Shown here in pieces: positions 14,361 through 23,477 of a DNA stretch of 64,000 nt. The translations under genes and the position numbers were made by a program. The notes beneath the pieces are model-generated. The model was not told the DNA's origin. It saw nothing but the letters and a program-made list of their open reading frames with translations, and did no database searches. The DNA is from Lampris incognitus (lineage: Eukaryota; Chordata; Actinopteri; Lampriformes; Lampridae): the NCBI RefSeq assembly GCF_029633865.1, contig NC_079211.1:147242543-147306542 (forward strand). The letters run 5' to 3'. Every line of letters begins with the position of its first letter. The first letter of the stretch is position 1.

Positions 14361-16300
14361 CCCTGTGGCGGCCTGTCCAGGGTAGATAAGATAAGATACT
14401 TTATTGTCATTGTGCACACACAACGAAATTGCATTTGGTAGCTCTCAGACCAGCAGCACTCGACAAGGTAAATGATTAAAAACAGGATGCATGGGATTGT
14501 TGCACGTAGTTATAAGGGTGTCTCCCCGCCTGCCACCCAATGACTGCTGGGATAGGCTCCAGCATCCCCGCGACACTGAGAGCAGGATGAGCGGTTCGGA
14601 TAATGGATGGAGTATCAATGAAACAGTCATGACAGTCGTGTTTGGCCTTTTAGAGCCTTCGTGAACCTGCCAAGTTGCTCTCCTTTAAACCGGATTCTCC
14701 TTCTGTACAGGTTTTGCTCTGGGTTGGGGTCCCATCCCCTGGCTGGTCATGTCAGAAATCTTTCCAACCAAAGTCCGAGGTTTCGCCAGCGCCACCTGCG
14801 TTCTCGCCAACTGGGGTATGGCCTTTATCATCACCAAGACCTTCCAAGACCTGATGGTGAGTAACACGGTGGCGACCTGTCCAGGGTTTCTGCTGACTTT
14901 TGACCCAGTACCTTCTGGGATATGCTTCAGACACCCGTGACCTCAAACTGGACTGTTAGGGACTAGACGCTGTGTTTACATGTACAAAATAATCTGATTA
15001 CAGCGGCACCAGCACACTTTCCTGCTGTAAAGTGGCTTTCAGCGATTTTAATTTAGAACATTTTTTAATAACGTTTGATCAAACTATTTCTTCATCCCGA
15101 CAGCTGTCAAGTAAGTAGGTACACTGAGACATGAAGCCAGTCTCTGTGGCCACCCTAGTCGCTGTAGACAGAGACAGAACATCTTCTCTGGACCTGCTCC
15201 TCGTCAGCCAATCAGGAGAGTTCTATGTGAGCCAGCGTCTCCATTGGTCCCTACTTGCTGTCAATCAATTTTCGTATTCACGAAGCTACTAGGCAGACGT
15301 GAGGGGGTGGATTCTTTTTCAGTTTTCTGAATATAGCTATCTCTTGCCAACTTCCACTCAGGATCACTTACTCTGACTTTTAACGTCCCGTCAATAAATT
15401 TGTTTGGGCGGCATCATGGGGTTCCTAGGGGAGAACGGCACAGTCGCCATTCACATCAGTGCATTTTGTCTGCTGCCAGGCACCAAACTTCTGAGGAAAT
15501 ATAGGGGTTTCTTTACAGTACGCGTCCATCCATCCATCCATAATCCAAGCCGCTTATCCCAATCAGGGTTGCTGGTACCTATCCCAGCAGTCACTGGGCG
15601 GCAGGCAGGGAGACACCCTGGACAGGCCGCCAGTCCATCACAGGGCCGACACATTCACACCTAGGGACAATTGAGTACGGCCGATTCACCTGACCGACAT
15701 GTGGGAGGAAACTGGAGCACCCGGCGGACACCAACGCAGTCACGAGGAGAACATGCAAACTCCACACAGAGGACGACCCGGGACGACCCCCAAGGTTGGA
15801 CTACCCTGGGGCTGAAACCCAGGACCTTGCTGTGAGGCGACCGTGCTAACCACTGTGCCACTGTGCCACCTTACAATACACAGTAGAGACATTTTACTTT
15901 ATCTCATCTGTGAATATAGCTCTACTGCGATAAAGCACCTCAGTTGTCGTTAAGACAGTTGAAATAAAACAGATCGCTGAAATCCAAAAAGTCAACAGGT
16001 ACCGCTTGAAGGTTTTATTCTAAGTCCACAGCCTTATTGGGTGGTTTACATGAGCTGTGTAATTAGTTTTTTTAAAAATCTTTTTATATTTCATTTTACA
16101 TGCAAAAGAGCCAGGTCTGAAGGTTGAATGGCCTCAGTGTACTCACAGAAAACTGAATCATTTCATCTGGACATGTTTATTTAGAGAGAAATGCCTGTCC
16201 AGTGTGTCTCCCCGCCTGCTGCCCAGTGACTGCTGGGATAGGCTCCAGCATCCCCACGACCCTGAGAGCAGGATAAGCGGTTTGGATAATGGATGATGGA

Positions 16301-16375
<75 letters not shown>

Positions 16376-19300
16376 TGCATCTGGAAAGTATTCACACCCC
16401 TTCATTTTCCCCACATTTTGTTATGTTACAGCCTTATTCCAAAATGGATTAAATTCCTTTTTTTCCTCATCAATCTACACACAATACCCCATAATGACAA
16501 AACGAAAAAGGTTTTGTAGAAATTTTTGTAAATTTATTAAAAATAAAAAACTGAAATATTGCATGTACATAAGTATTCACACCCTTTACTCACTCAGTAC
16601 TTGGTTGAGGCCCCCTTGGCAGCGATCACAGCCTCAAGTCTTCTTGGGTATGAAGCTACAAGCTTGGCACACCTATATTTGGGGTATTTCTCCCATTCTT
16701 CTCTGCAGATCCTCTTGAGCTCTGTAAGGTTAGATGGGGAGCATCGCTGCACAGCTATTTTCAGGTCTTTCCAGAGACGTTCAATGGGGTTCAAGTCTGG
16801 GCTCTGGCTGGGCCACTCAAGGACATTCACAGACTTGTCCCAAAGCCACTCCTTCGTTGTCTTGGCTGTGTGCTTAGGGTCGTTGTCGTGTTGAAAGGTA
16901 AACCTTCGCCCCAGTCTGAGGTCCTGAGTGCTCTGGAGCAGGTTTTCATCAAGGATCTCTCTGTATTTTGCTCCATTCATCTTTCCCTCCATCCTGACTA
17001 GTCTCCCAGTTCCTGCCGCTGAAAAACATCCCCACAGCATGATGCTGCCACCACCATGCTTCACTGTAGGGATGGTATTAGCAAGGTGATGAGAGGTGCC
17101 TGGTTTCCTCCAGACGTGACGTTTGGCATTCAGGCCAGAATTCAATCTTGGTTTCATCAGACCAGAGAATCTTGTTTCTCAGGGTCTGAGTCCTTTAGGT
17201 GCTTTCTGGCAAACTCCAAGCGGGCTGTCATGTGCCTTTTACTAAGCAGAGGCTTCCGTCTGGCCACTCTACCATAAAGGCCTGATTGGTGGAGTGCTGC
17301 AGAGATGGTTGTCCTTCTGGAAGGTTCTCCCATCTCCACAGAGGAATGCTGGAGCTCTGTCAGAGTGACCATCGGGTTCTTGGTCACCTCCCTGACCAAG
17401 GCCCTTCTCCCCCGATTGCTCAGTTTGGCTGGGCGGCCAGCTCTAGGAAGAGTCCTGGTGGATCCAAACTTCTTCCATTTACGAATGATGGAGACCACTG
17501 TGCTCTTCGGGACCTTCAGAGCTGTAGAAATTAATTGTTGAGCACTTTCCCTACCGTTGAGTGTTTCTTTTAACAAAGTTTTATCTGTGATGGTCTGGCG
17601 GCCTGTCCAGGGTGTCTCCCCACCTGCCGCCCAATGACTGCTGGGATAGGCTCCAGCATCCCTGTGACCCTGAGAGCAGGCTAAGCAGTTTGGATAATAG
17701 ATGGATGGAATGGCTATTAATATATATATAATGTTATAATATATAATATAAAAAAATAATAAATGATGTGTCCATGTGAAATGATTCAACCTTTTGTGAT
17801 TTTGCTACCTGGATTACTGAGCATGCATAAAGAGCTCAGTTTACTCCTTCCCATCACAGTCTTCTGTGCATTTCTGCTACAGCTGTATAAGTTTTGGTCA
17901 GGATGTGAAGCATGAGCCCAGTTTCAAGTTTCAGGTAAATCTAATTAGCCATGTTATAAACCTCACAGATCCAGTATAAGTTGATGGAACAAGTGTCTCA
18001 GAAGAACTTGTTTCTTGGCCGTTCTTAAGACATAAAACTAGTTTGCGGCGTCTCTGTCAGGGCTACGTTTCCGGGTGTGGTTCTGAAAACTAGATCACCT
18101 GGTTTTAAACAGCTGAGGGAAGAATCAAACAAACGTTTTGTTTTTTTTTAAACCTGTGTACTGTGTACATAGATATGGAAGGTCTTGGCACTGTCATCTT
18201 GATTTGCTTGTGATGAGCTGTTGTCCTTTAGGGTGTGAATTCCCATACAGCTGCTGGTAGAGATGAATGATACTGGAACAAAAGTCAACATTGTGATGTT
18301 TCTGTTTTTGCTACATGTGCTGCAGTGTTAGAATAAAATGCTACATGTGCTGCAGTGTTAAAGGATAAAATGCTACATGTGCTGCAGTGTTAGAATAAAA
18401 TGCTACATGTGCTGCAGTGTTAAAGGATAAAATGCTGCATGTGCTGCAGTGTTAAAGGATAAAATGCTACATGTGCTGCAGTGTTAGAATAAAATGCTAC
18501 ATGTGCTGCAGTGTTAGAATAAAATGCTACATGTGCTGCAGTGTTAAAGGATGAAATGCTACATGTGCTGCAGTGTTAAAGGATAAAATGCTACATGTGC
18601 TGCAGTGTTAAAGGATAAAATGCTACATGTGCTGCAGTGTTAAAGAATAAAATGCTACATGTGGTGCAGTGTTAGAATAAAATGCTACATGTGCTGCAGT
18701 GTTAAAGGATAAGATGCTACATGTGCTGCAGTGTTAAAGGATAAAATGCTACATGTGCTGCAGTGTTAAAGGATAAAATGCTACATGTGCTGCAGTGTTA
18801 AAGGATAAGATGCTACATGTGCTGCAGTGTTAAAGGATAAAATGCTACATGTGCTGCAGTGTTAAAGGATAAAATGCTACATGTGCTGCAGTGTTAAAGG
18901 ATAAAATGCTGCATGTGCTGCAGTGTTAAAGGATAAAATGCTACATGTGCTGCAGTGTTAAAGGATAAAATGCTACATGTGCTGCAGTGTTAAAGAATAA
19001 AATGCTACATGTGCTGCAGTGTTAAAGGATAAAATGCTACATGTGCTGCAGTGTTAAAGGATAAAATGCTACATGTGCTACAGTGTTAAAGGATAAAATG
19101 CTACATGTGCTGCAGTGTTAAAGGATAAAATGCTACATGTGCTGCAGTGTTAAAGGATAAAATGCTGCATGTGCTGCAGTGTTAAAGGATAAAATGCTAC
19201 ATGTGCTGCAGTGTTAAAGGATAAAATGCTACATATGCTGCAGTGTTAAAGGATAAAATGCTACATGTGCTGCAGTGTTAAAGGATAAAATGATGCATGT

Positions 19301-20685
19301 GCTGCAGTGTTAAAGGATAAAATGCTACATGTGCTGCAGTGTTAGAATAAAATGCTACATGTGTTGCAGTGTTAAAGGATAAAATGCTACATGTGCTGCA
19401 GTGTTAAAGGATAAAATGCTACATGTGCTGCAGTGTTAAAGAATAAAATGCTACATGTGCTGCAGTGTTAAAGGATAAAATGCTACATGTGCTGCAGTGT
19501 TAGAATAAAATGCTACATGTGCTGCAGTGTTAGAATAAAATGCTACATGTGCTGCAGTGTTAAAGGATAAAATGCTGCATGTGCTGCAGTGTTAGAATAA
19601 AATGCTGCATGTGCTGCAGTGTTAGAATAAAATGCTACATGTGCTGCAGTGTTAAAGGATAAAATGCTACATGTGCTGCAGTGTTAAAGGATAAAATGCT
19701 ACATGTGCTGCAGTGTTAAAGGATAAAATGCTACATGGGCTGCAGTGTTAAAGAATAAAATGCTACATGTGCCGCAGTGTTAAAGGATAAAATGCTACAT
19801 GTGCTGCAGTGTTAAAGGATAAAATGGGGTTAAATAGATTCACCAGATATATGTAGCTTTTGACATTCAAAGCTCCATTTGCAAAGAATTTATGGGGTGA
19901 TGTTATAGAGTTATCCAAGAAGTAATTTAATCAGGGCGTCCGGTTGGGTCTATTCCGTTGCCTACCAACATGGGGGATCGCCTGTTCGAATCCCTGTGTT
20001 ACCTCCGGCTTGGTCGGGCGTCCCTACAGACACAACTGGCCATGTCTGCGGGTGGGAAGCCCAGTGTGGGTATGTGTCCTGGTCGCTGCAGTAGCACCTC
20101 CTCTGGTCAGTCAAGGCGCCTGTTCGGGGGGGAGGGGGAGCTGGAGGGAATAGCGTGATCCTCCCACGTGCTACGTCCCCCTGGTGAAACTCCTCACTGT
20201 TGGGTGAAAAGAAGTGGCTGGTGACTCCACATGTATCGGAAGAGGCATGTGGTAGTCTGCAGCCCTCCCCGGATCGGCAGAGGGGGTGGAGCAGCGACCA
20301 GGACGGCTCGGAAGAGTGGGGTAATTGGCTGGATACAATTGGGAAGAAAAAGGGGGAACCCCCCCCCCAAATAAACAGTAGTCATAAAAAAGGCTGAACC
20401 TGCTAGATTTCATGTTCTATCTAGGAGTACGAGTTTTAGCTTAGCATGACTGATGGAACCAGTTTGTGTTACACTGTAACCTTTGTGATGTGGTTATAAG
20501 CTCACGCCAGTCGAATCCTGACTTCTCGTGTCTCACAGGCTCTCATGACCAGTGCTGGAACCTTCTGGATGTTTGCGGTGGCGTGCGCTCTCAACGTCGT
20601 CTTCGCTCTCATCTTCGTCCCAGAAACCAAAGGCAAGACGCTGGAGCAAATCCAGGCTAACTTCAGAGGGACCTCGGCGCTGTGA
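1263..20685 (+). CDS. slc2a8: Solute carrier family 2 member 8 (GLUT8), complete, 10 exons
   Basis: Facilitative hexose transporter of the major facilitator superfamily, class III, normally held in late endosome/lysosome membranes. Coding exons: 1263-1354, 2338-2500, 3363-3569, 4858-4957, 6728-6939, 8434-8583, 11816-11924, 13019-13204, 14711-14856, 20539-20685; total 1512 nt, 503 aa plus stop. Seen: dileucine signal ERRRLL (residues 6-11), [20 protein letters not shown] in TM1, DKIGRK (104-109), PETPR (215-219), [13 protein letters not shown] in TM7 (QQ 286-287), DKAGRK (333-338), GWGPIPW (411-417), VPETKG (482-487). SCVQLMVV, the TM1 wording and MSEIFP match GLUT8 better than GLUT6. The ATG has A at -3 and G at +4. 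Human GLUT8 is 477 aa; the extra length lies in the N-terminus, exofacial loop 9 and C-terminal tail. No N-X-S/T sequon occurs in the whole protein. Identity is by family knowledge; no alignment was run. Confidence 0.95.
1433..1680. mobile_element. hAT-like MITE in slc2a8 intron 1
   Basis: 248 bp with terminal inverted repeats of at least 33 bp beginning CAGTGTTTCTCAACCCAG and ending with the complement. No coding capacity. An 8-bp target duplication is not recognisable, so the superfamily rests on the CAGTG terminus only. Confidence 0.8.
2338..2500 (+). CDS. slc2a8: slc2a8 coding exon 2
   Basis: Completes D31 and encodes residues 32-85: TM1 ([20 protein letters not shown]) and the first exofacial loop to ASWFG. 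Acceptor TTTAAACAG, donor GTATGA; leaves phase 0. Confidence 0.95.
2501..3362 (+). other. slc2a8 intron 2, mostly unremarkable
   Basis: Apart from a short (CA)n run near 3040-3058 and a (GTCT)n run at 3340-3360 that forms the pyrimidine tract of the exon 3 acceptor, I see no gene or recognisable repeat here. Confidence 0.6.
3363..3569 (+). CDS. slc2a8: slc2a8 coding exon 3
   Basis: Residues 86-154: TM2, DKIGRK loop, TM3 and TM4 start ([21 protein letters not shown]). Phase 0 in and out; donor GTAAGC. Confidence 0.95.
3929..4278 (+). mobile_element. V-SINE copy 1 (intron 3)
   Basis: tRNA-like head GGCATGGTGGCACAGTGGTT with box B GGTTCGAGCC, a core shared with DANA/Mermaid V-SINEs (GTGTGGAGTTTGCATGTTCT, CCCACAGTCCAAAGACATG), a (GT)n run, then the tail GACTGCTGGGATAGGCTCC ... 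GATAATGGATGGAT. This is the reference description for the other V-SINE copies. Confidence 0.88.
4858..4957 (+). CDS. slc2a8: slc2a8 coding exon 4
   Basis: Residues 155-187 plus one base: [18 protein letters not shown], then TM5 ([13 protein letters not shown]). The YxSE...R-GxxGS pattern is the conserved TM4-TM5 loop of SLC2 proteins. Donor GTATGT, phase 1. Confidence 0.95.
4958..5690 (+). other. slc2a8 intron 4, first part: nothing recognised
   Basis: Only a short GTGAT repeat near 5401-5425 and a duplicated CTCCCTCC.GCCTGGTTACACTC block near 5603-5648. No gene seen. Confidence 0.5.
5717..6112 (-). mobile_element. SINE-A copy 1 (intron 4)
   Basis: Family called SINE-A here. Consensus read from the copies: head GCGTCCGGGTAGCGTAGCGG (box A-like TAGCGTAGCGG), box B GGTTCGAATCC, body with GGTCGGGCGTCCCTACAGAC and CTCCTCACTGTCAGGTGAAA, and 3' end AATTGGGGAGAAAAAGGGGG; about 430 bp. 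This copy lacks the outermost head. Confidence 0.85.
6250..6470. mobile_element. Fragment of a foldback DNA element
   Basis: Contains GTCACTTAGATGAGTGATGAAACG and TTGTGTCCAGATGAACTGAT, matching the terminal inverted repeats of the element at 30804-32211. Only one end is present. Confidence 0.6.
6728..6939 (+). CDS. slc2a8: slc2a8 coding exon 5
   Basis: Completes G188; residues 189-258: [20 protein letters not shown] (TM6), the PETPR motif at 215-219, and the start of the large cytosolic loop ([20 protein letters not shown]). Phase 0 out; donor GTGAGT. Confidence 0.95.
7250..8158. mobile_element. Non-autonomous DNA transposon with inverted ends
   Basis: Left end ATGCCCCTTTTCCCCTGCATGGTACC... 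and right end ...GTACCATGCAGCGGAAAGGGGGCAT are inverted copies over roughly 50 bp, rich in CAACTC. GAGATA flanks both ends and may be part of a degraded 8-bp duplication. An internal AT-rich stretch spans 7420-7640. Its 7690-7870 part recurs at 41940-42170. No coding capacity. Confidence 0.7.
8434..8583 (+). CDS. slc2a8: slc2a8 coding exon 6
   Basis: Residues 259-308: end of the cytosolic loop and TM7 with [20 protein letters not shown]; the QQ pair (286-287) is the sugar-binding QQ motif of the family. Phase 0 both sides. Confidence 0.95.
8781..9116 (+). mobile_element. V-SINE copy 2 (intron 6)
   Basis: GGCGGCACGGTGGTGCAGTG head through the GATAATGGATGG tail. TTTATCTAAACA occurs before it (8754-8765) and directly after it (9117-9128), consistent with a target-site duplication inside an older dispersed repeat that continues to about 9300. 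Confidence 0.87.
9455..9845 (-). mobile_element. V-SINE copy 3 (intron 6)
   Basis: Reverse-oriented: CCATTATCCAGACCGCTTATCC tail first, (CA)n near 9580-9612, head ending CACCATACCGC. Confidence 0.86.
10311..10530. mobile_element. MITE with AAGGCTCAGTG ends (intron 6)
   Basis: 220 bp. The left end AAGGCTCAGTGTTTTCGGTT is the inverse of the right end AACCGAAAACACTGAGCCTT. Non-coding. Confidence 0.8.
10572..11614 (-). mobile_element. 5'-truncated RTE-clade LINE with perfect 17-bp target duplication
   Basis: Minus-strand reverse transcriptase C-terminal half, split by one frame break near 11110. Motifs: [32 protein letters not shown] (catalytic ADD), [15 protein letters not shown], and the tail domain [20 protein letters not shown]. 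It begins with an (ATTC)n 3' tail at 10572-10609. The flanks are identical TGTTGTAGAGTGACATT at 10555-10571 and 11615-11631. Rex3/Expander-like by wording; the exact subfamily is not certain. Confidence 0.9.
11816..11924 (+). CDS. slc2a8: slc2a8 coding exon 7
   Basis: Residues 309-344 plus one base: TM8 ([20 protein letters not shown]) and DKAGRK at 333-338. Donor GTACGC, phase 1; a SINE-A begins 23 bp beyond the donor. Confidence 0.95.
11948..12360 (-). mobile_element. SINE-A copy 2 (intron 7)
   Basis: Reverse-oriented; G-rich 3' end read as CCCCCCCCCTTTTTCTCCCC at its left edge, head eroded after GTTGGTAGGCAACGG. Confidence 0.85.
12868..13000. repeat. Dispersed repeat ending next to the exon 8 acceptor
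   Basis: CAAGTCAGTTTTATTTGTAT ... TTACAGCAACACAACATCCTGTCC ... AACAACTCCCTAAAAAAAAC. A second copy lies at 32875-33005. Identity unknown; probably the 3' part of a retroelement. Confidence 0.75.
13019..13204 (+). CDS. slc2a8: slc2a8 coding exon 8
   Basis: Completes G345; residues 346-406 plus one base: TM9 ([12 protein letters not shown]), exofacial loop 9 (about 363-391, rich in S, A, T, P) and TM10 start. This loop carries the N-glycan in mammalian GLUT8; here it contains no asparagine. The acceptor ends CACCAAG, donor GTGAAT. Confidence 0.93.
13561..13990 (+). mobile_element. LINE endonuclease fragment (intron 8)
   Basis: Conceptual reading with frame breaks gives [36 protein letters not shown] and [12 protein letters not shown], typical of the apurinic endonuclease domain of RTE-like non-LTR retrotransposons. 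Degenerate and truncated. Confidence 0.7.
14090..14613 (+). mobile_element. V-SINE copy 4 with a nested insertion (intron 8)
   Basis: Head at 14090 and tail ending GGATAATGGATGG; a (GT)23 run at 14312-14357. Between GCCTGTCCAGGGT and GTGTCTCCCC, normally contiguous, lies a 136-bp insert (14384-14519) starting AGATAAGATAAGATACTTTA; AGGGT occurs at both junctions. Confidence 0.82.
14711..14856 (+). CDS. slc2a8: slc2a8 coding exon 9
   Basis: Completes G407; residues 408-455: [20 protein letters not shown] (TM10 with the conserved PxPW tryptophan, W417), VRG cytosolic loop and TM11 ([16 protein letters not shown]). Phase 0 out. Confidence 0.95.
15527..15872 (-). mobile_element. V-SINE copy 5 (intron 9)
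   Basis: Reverse-oriented from (CATC)n CATAATCCAAGCCGCTTATCC to CACTGTGCCACCTTAC; lacks the (GT)n run. Confidence 0.85.
16194..16293 (+). mobile_element. V-SINE tail fragment, left of the Tc1 relic
   Basis: Only the 3' tail CTGCTGGGATAGGCTCCAGC ... GGATAATGGATGATGG is present; followed by (TG)13 and (TA)n at 16302-16371. Confidence 0.75.
16371..17586 (-). mobile_element. Degenerate Tc1-like transposon
   Basis: The left boundary follows a (TA)n run and begins CACAGTGCATCTGGAAAGTA, the usual fish Tc1 terminal inverted repeat. The transposase is encoded on the minus strand. The opposite end merges directly into V-SINE sequence at about 17587, so that inverted repeat is missing. Confidence 0.88.
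16594..17580 (-). pseudogene. Tc1 transposase pseudogene
   Basis: Two overlapping reading frames meet at 17157. The upstream part has the paired helix-turn-helix DNA-binding region ([40 protein letters not shown]). The downstream part has the catalytic region: [29 protein letters not shown] and [15 protein letters not shown], the second D and the E of the DD34E triad. A frame shift falls at the first catalytic D block (about 17150-17160) and the normal N-terminus is replaced by SINE sequence. Not functional as it stands. Confidence 0.85.
17588..17709 (+). mobile_element. V-SINE tail fragment, right of the Tc1 relic
   Basis: Starts TGTGATGGTCTGGCGGCCTG and ends GATAATAGATGGATGG, so a 5'-truncated SINE in the same direction as the one left of the Tc1 element. 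Confidence 0.8.
18310..19826 (+). repeat. Minisatellite, about 48 units of 30/32 bp (intron 9)
   Basis: Unit GCTACATGTGCTGCAGTGTT followed by AAAGGATAAAAT (32 bp) or AGAATAAAAT (30 bp). Each unit has ACATGT and the palindrome CTGCAG. Few substitutions between units (GCTGCATG, CTACATATG, GTGCCG). Long and short units are interspersed. Confidence 0.97.
19933..20363 (+). mobile_element. SINE-A copy 3 (intron 9)
   Basis: Full-length: GGGCGTCCGGTTGGGTCTAT head with box B GTTCGAATCC, ending GGGAAGAAAAAGGGGG. It lies 107 bp beyond the minisatellite. Confidence 0.88.
20539..20685 (+). CDS. slc2a8: slc2a8 coding exon 10 with stop
   Basis: Residues 456-503: TM12 ([20 protein letters not shown]), VPETKG at 482-487 and C-terminal tail [19 protein letters not shown] at 20683-20685. 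Confidence 0.95.
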   Translation, partial: ALMTSAGTFWMFAVACALNVVFALIFVPETKGKTLEQIQANFRGTSAL

Positions 20686-21337
20686 ACTTGGTGCTCGCCC
20701 GAACCCGAACAGAGCACCGGTCCCTGAAAACTGAAACCCAGGAAGTGACCTCACTTACCTCAGATATCTGATGTCTGAACTGGCCGGCTCGTACCCTACA
20801 TCAACTAGTTAGAACAGATTTATCACATACAGCAGCAGCGGGCTTGGTGGTGGTTTTGGAGGATTTGGAGCAGGATTTGGTGGTTTTGGAGAGGAGGGTG
20901 GGGAAGGGCCAGGAAGGATTTTGATTATACGCACATTTACACCCTTGCAGACTCCCTCTTCTGTCCTTTAACACCTACCTTTTACTGCCACCTGAGCGTT
21001 TGGGGTTACGGGACTTGGACACGGGCGTCTCGGTGGGAGTTTGGGGGAGCAAGAGCGTTTCTCTGTGGATTTGAATCTCAGACTCACTGGCGTTAAGCTC
21101 ACTTGTCTCCGTGTGGAACAAAACATATTAATAATTGAACTGTGCACAATTTTTGGTCATTTTCTTTTTGAAATGGGCGGTTTGAAATGTTCTCTGTGTA
21201 GCTCCGCTCATACGGGTTATGCCATCTACACACACAGGTCTGGTGGTGCTGTGGAACATTCTAGCCTGTGGGAGCCAGGCTTGTCTGTTCATTTTGTGGA
21301 GCTGGTGATGATCCTTCACTGCCAAAACTAATTATTT
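20686..21337 (+). other. slc2a8: slc2a8 3' UTR (extent uncertain)
   Basis: Unique sequence after the stop, with a G/T-rich patch near 20838-20905 (TTTGGTGGTTTTGGAG). No AATAAA occurs here; the first two downstream are at about 21864 (inside an L1 end) and 22853. The polyadenylation site cannot be fixed from sequence. Confidence 0.45.
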
Positions 21338-21606
21338 CGGCATCCGGGTGGCGTGGCAGTCGATTCCGTTGCCTACCAACACGGGAGTTGCCGGTTTGAA
21401 TCCCCATGTTACCTCCGGCTTGGTCGGGCGTCCCTACAGACACAATTAGCCGTGTCTGCGGGTGGGAAGCCGCCTCCTCTGGTCGGCTGGGGCATCTGTT
21501 GGGGGGGGGGATTGGGGGGATTAGCGTGATCCTCCTATGCGCTATGTCCTCCTGGTGAAACTCCTCATTGTCAGGTGGGTACAATTGGGGAGAAAAAGGG
21601 AGAAAA
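21338..21606 (+). mobile_element. SINE-A copy 4, internally deleted
   Basis: Head and tRNA-like part present, but CGGATGTGGGTATGTGTCCT and the segment between GTCAGGTG and GGTACAATTGGGGAG are missing, leaving about 270 bp. Confidence 0.82.
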
Positions 21607-21821
21607 AAAAAATCCAAAAAAAAAATTCATAGTTGACTAGCGCAAGTTGAGAAAAGATTTTTGACAAAAAATGCCCCCAAAATGCATTTTTTTATTAAGC
21701 GTGTGATAGAAAAAGGAAACTGAATTGAATGAAGTTGAAGAAACTAACTGGGATCTACTGTTTACTCAGGATGTACTGAGATTTAATTTAACTTTGCATC
21801 TTTTGCTTAATTTTTTTTTTT

Positions 21822-22320
21822 AATTTACATTTATCAGGTGCAGGTGAACACAGATAACAGGTAAATAAATATACATTATATAAGAAAAAAAGACACATGG
21901 TGTTCACATTTAGATGAGGAGGAGAGAGATCCAGAAGAATTCTGTCACTATCTCTTATTTCAGATCAATTGAGAAAATATGCAATAATTTGGAACCACTT
22001 AGTCAAAAATACATCCGTTATTAATTGTAATCCATGTAATGAACATCCTTATCCTGCTCCCTCCGTTGTGTTAGCGTGGGGGCTGGGGCCTCAGCCAGGA
22101 CACTCTGGTTGTCTTCTTGGCAGTTAGAAGACGGTCTCTCAATAGTGATGTCTGATTTCTGTCCTCTGCATCTTCTGGTAGTAGTCCTAATAAATAGCAA
22201 GGTGCTTGTCAGGGCGGTTCTGTGTCTAAACACCTTTTAATTTAATTTTGTATATTTTGCCAATGTTTGGATAGTTTTGGACAGTCCCAAAATATATGTG
22301 TGTATGGTCTCCTGTCTTTT
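21822..22320 (-). mobile_element. L1-type LINE 3' end
   Basis: Very similar to 28787-29400: shares GAACACAGATAACAGGTAAA, GAGATCCAGAAGAATTCTGT and TAATTGTAATCCATGTAATG. About 155 bp present in the second copy after GGTGCAG are deleted here. Confidence 0.75.
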
Positions 22321-22329
22321 ACTTCATCG

Positions 22330-23470
22330 TGGTAGAAACGGCTCATGTAATACTAACCATTTGTGACAATACTGTAAAATTTTGTGGATTTTTTTTTCCT
22401 GAAAGAAAAAACAACGTTTAACTATTTACGTTTAAACTGGGAATTTACTGTTTTTTGTGTACTTTGAAAGCAATCCTGTTCAGATTAGAGCTAAAAAGTA
22501 AGATTATTAATTTGTTAAACAGAAGTTGGTTATTATGTTGACCTTGTGTATCGTCAGAAACGTCATGTTTTTGGCTTTTGGCGAAGCTCACGCCTGCAGC
22601 TGACATGAAAACACGTCTGTCCGTACTGGGCATCGAGGGGGACGGGCCATGTTCCTGAATAATGCCTGTTTTTGCAGGGGTGGACTTTCTAAGTTTACAC
22701 GTCATTGAGATGAACTCGCCATCTGTGAGATATCTGTTGAACACCCTCGGCCCTCACGTTTTGGTTCACTGGAAGTGGGAGGAAGTATGCAAACGTCCTA
22801 AAGGGTTTTCCTCGTCCAGTTGAAGAACTAAAAAACAAATTGAAACGGCAAAAATAAAATCACTTTTCAGTTCTATTAGCGTCCATTTAAAATGATCATC
22901 TGCAATTATGCTAGCTCATTTTATTTGCTCACAACTCAGAAAACACAATGTCTTAAGTGAGAACTGTTGGTTTGAGATATGTGTGACTGAAATGCACGTG
23001 TTTACAGAGTAAATGTAAAAGTGGAGTATTGTCGCCCAATAATCCGTTTCACGTGTTTCAATAAGTGTTGAATAGTTGAGCAGTGAGGTGCAAAGTTCAT
23101 AGAGAATATGTCAAATGTATTTTTGCCTGATGTTGTATATTTTGCAGACCAGTTACCGTGTGATGGCACTAGAGCCTGATGAATGGATGTGCAGATTCCA
23201 CCACAAACCAGAACCTGTCTTTATTTTTGGGCACAGAACTTTCTGGAATGGAAAAATAATCTGCATGCTGCTTAGTGTCTGTCGCAGTGCAGTGTGCAGA
23301 CAGCTTCTGCACATTTAGCACCCCTGCTTGCTCACCATATTTTGGATTTAAGCTCAAGTTCTGTGTTTTCTAAATTCACATTTTCCATTCAAACCGGCTA
23401 ATTAAAGTTTGGGTACAATTTCCTGTGTGCTGCCCCCTAGGGTATCCTGTTTCCGATCACGTGTCTTTCT
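22330..23470. other. Intergenic sequence, nothing recognised
   Basis: No open frame of note, no repeat seen. It might include distal 3' UTR of slc2a8. Confidence 0.5.
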
Positions 23471-23477
23471 GACAGCC

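Noticed and set aside
18310-19826. CRISPR-like regular repeat array
   Set aside because: Units are contiguous with no unique spacers; it is a eukaryotic minisatellite inside an intron.
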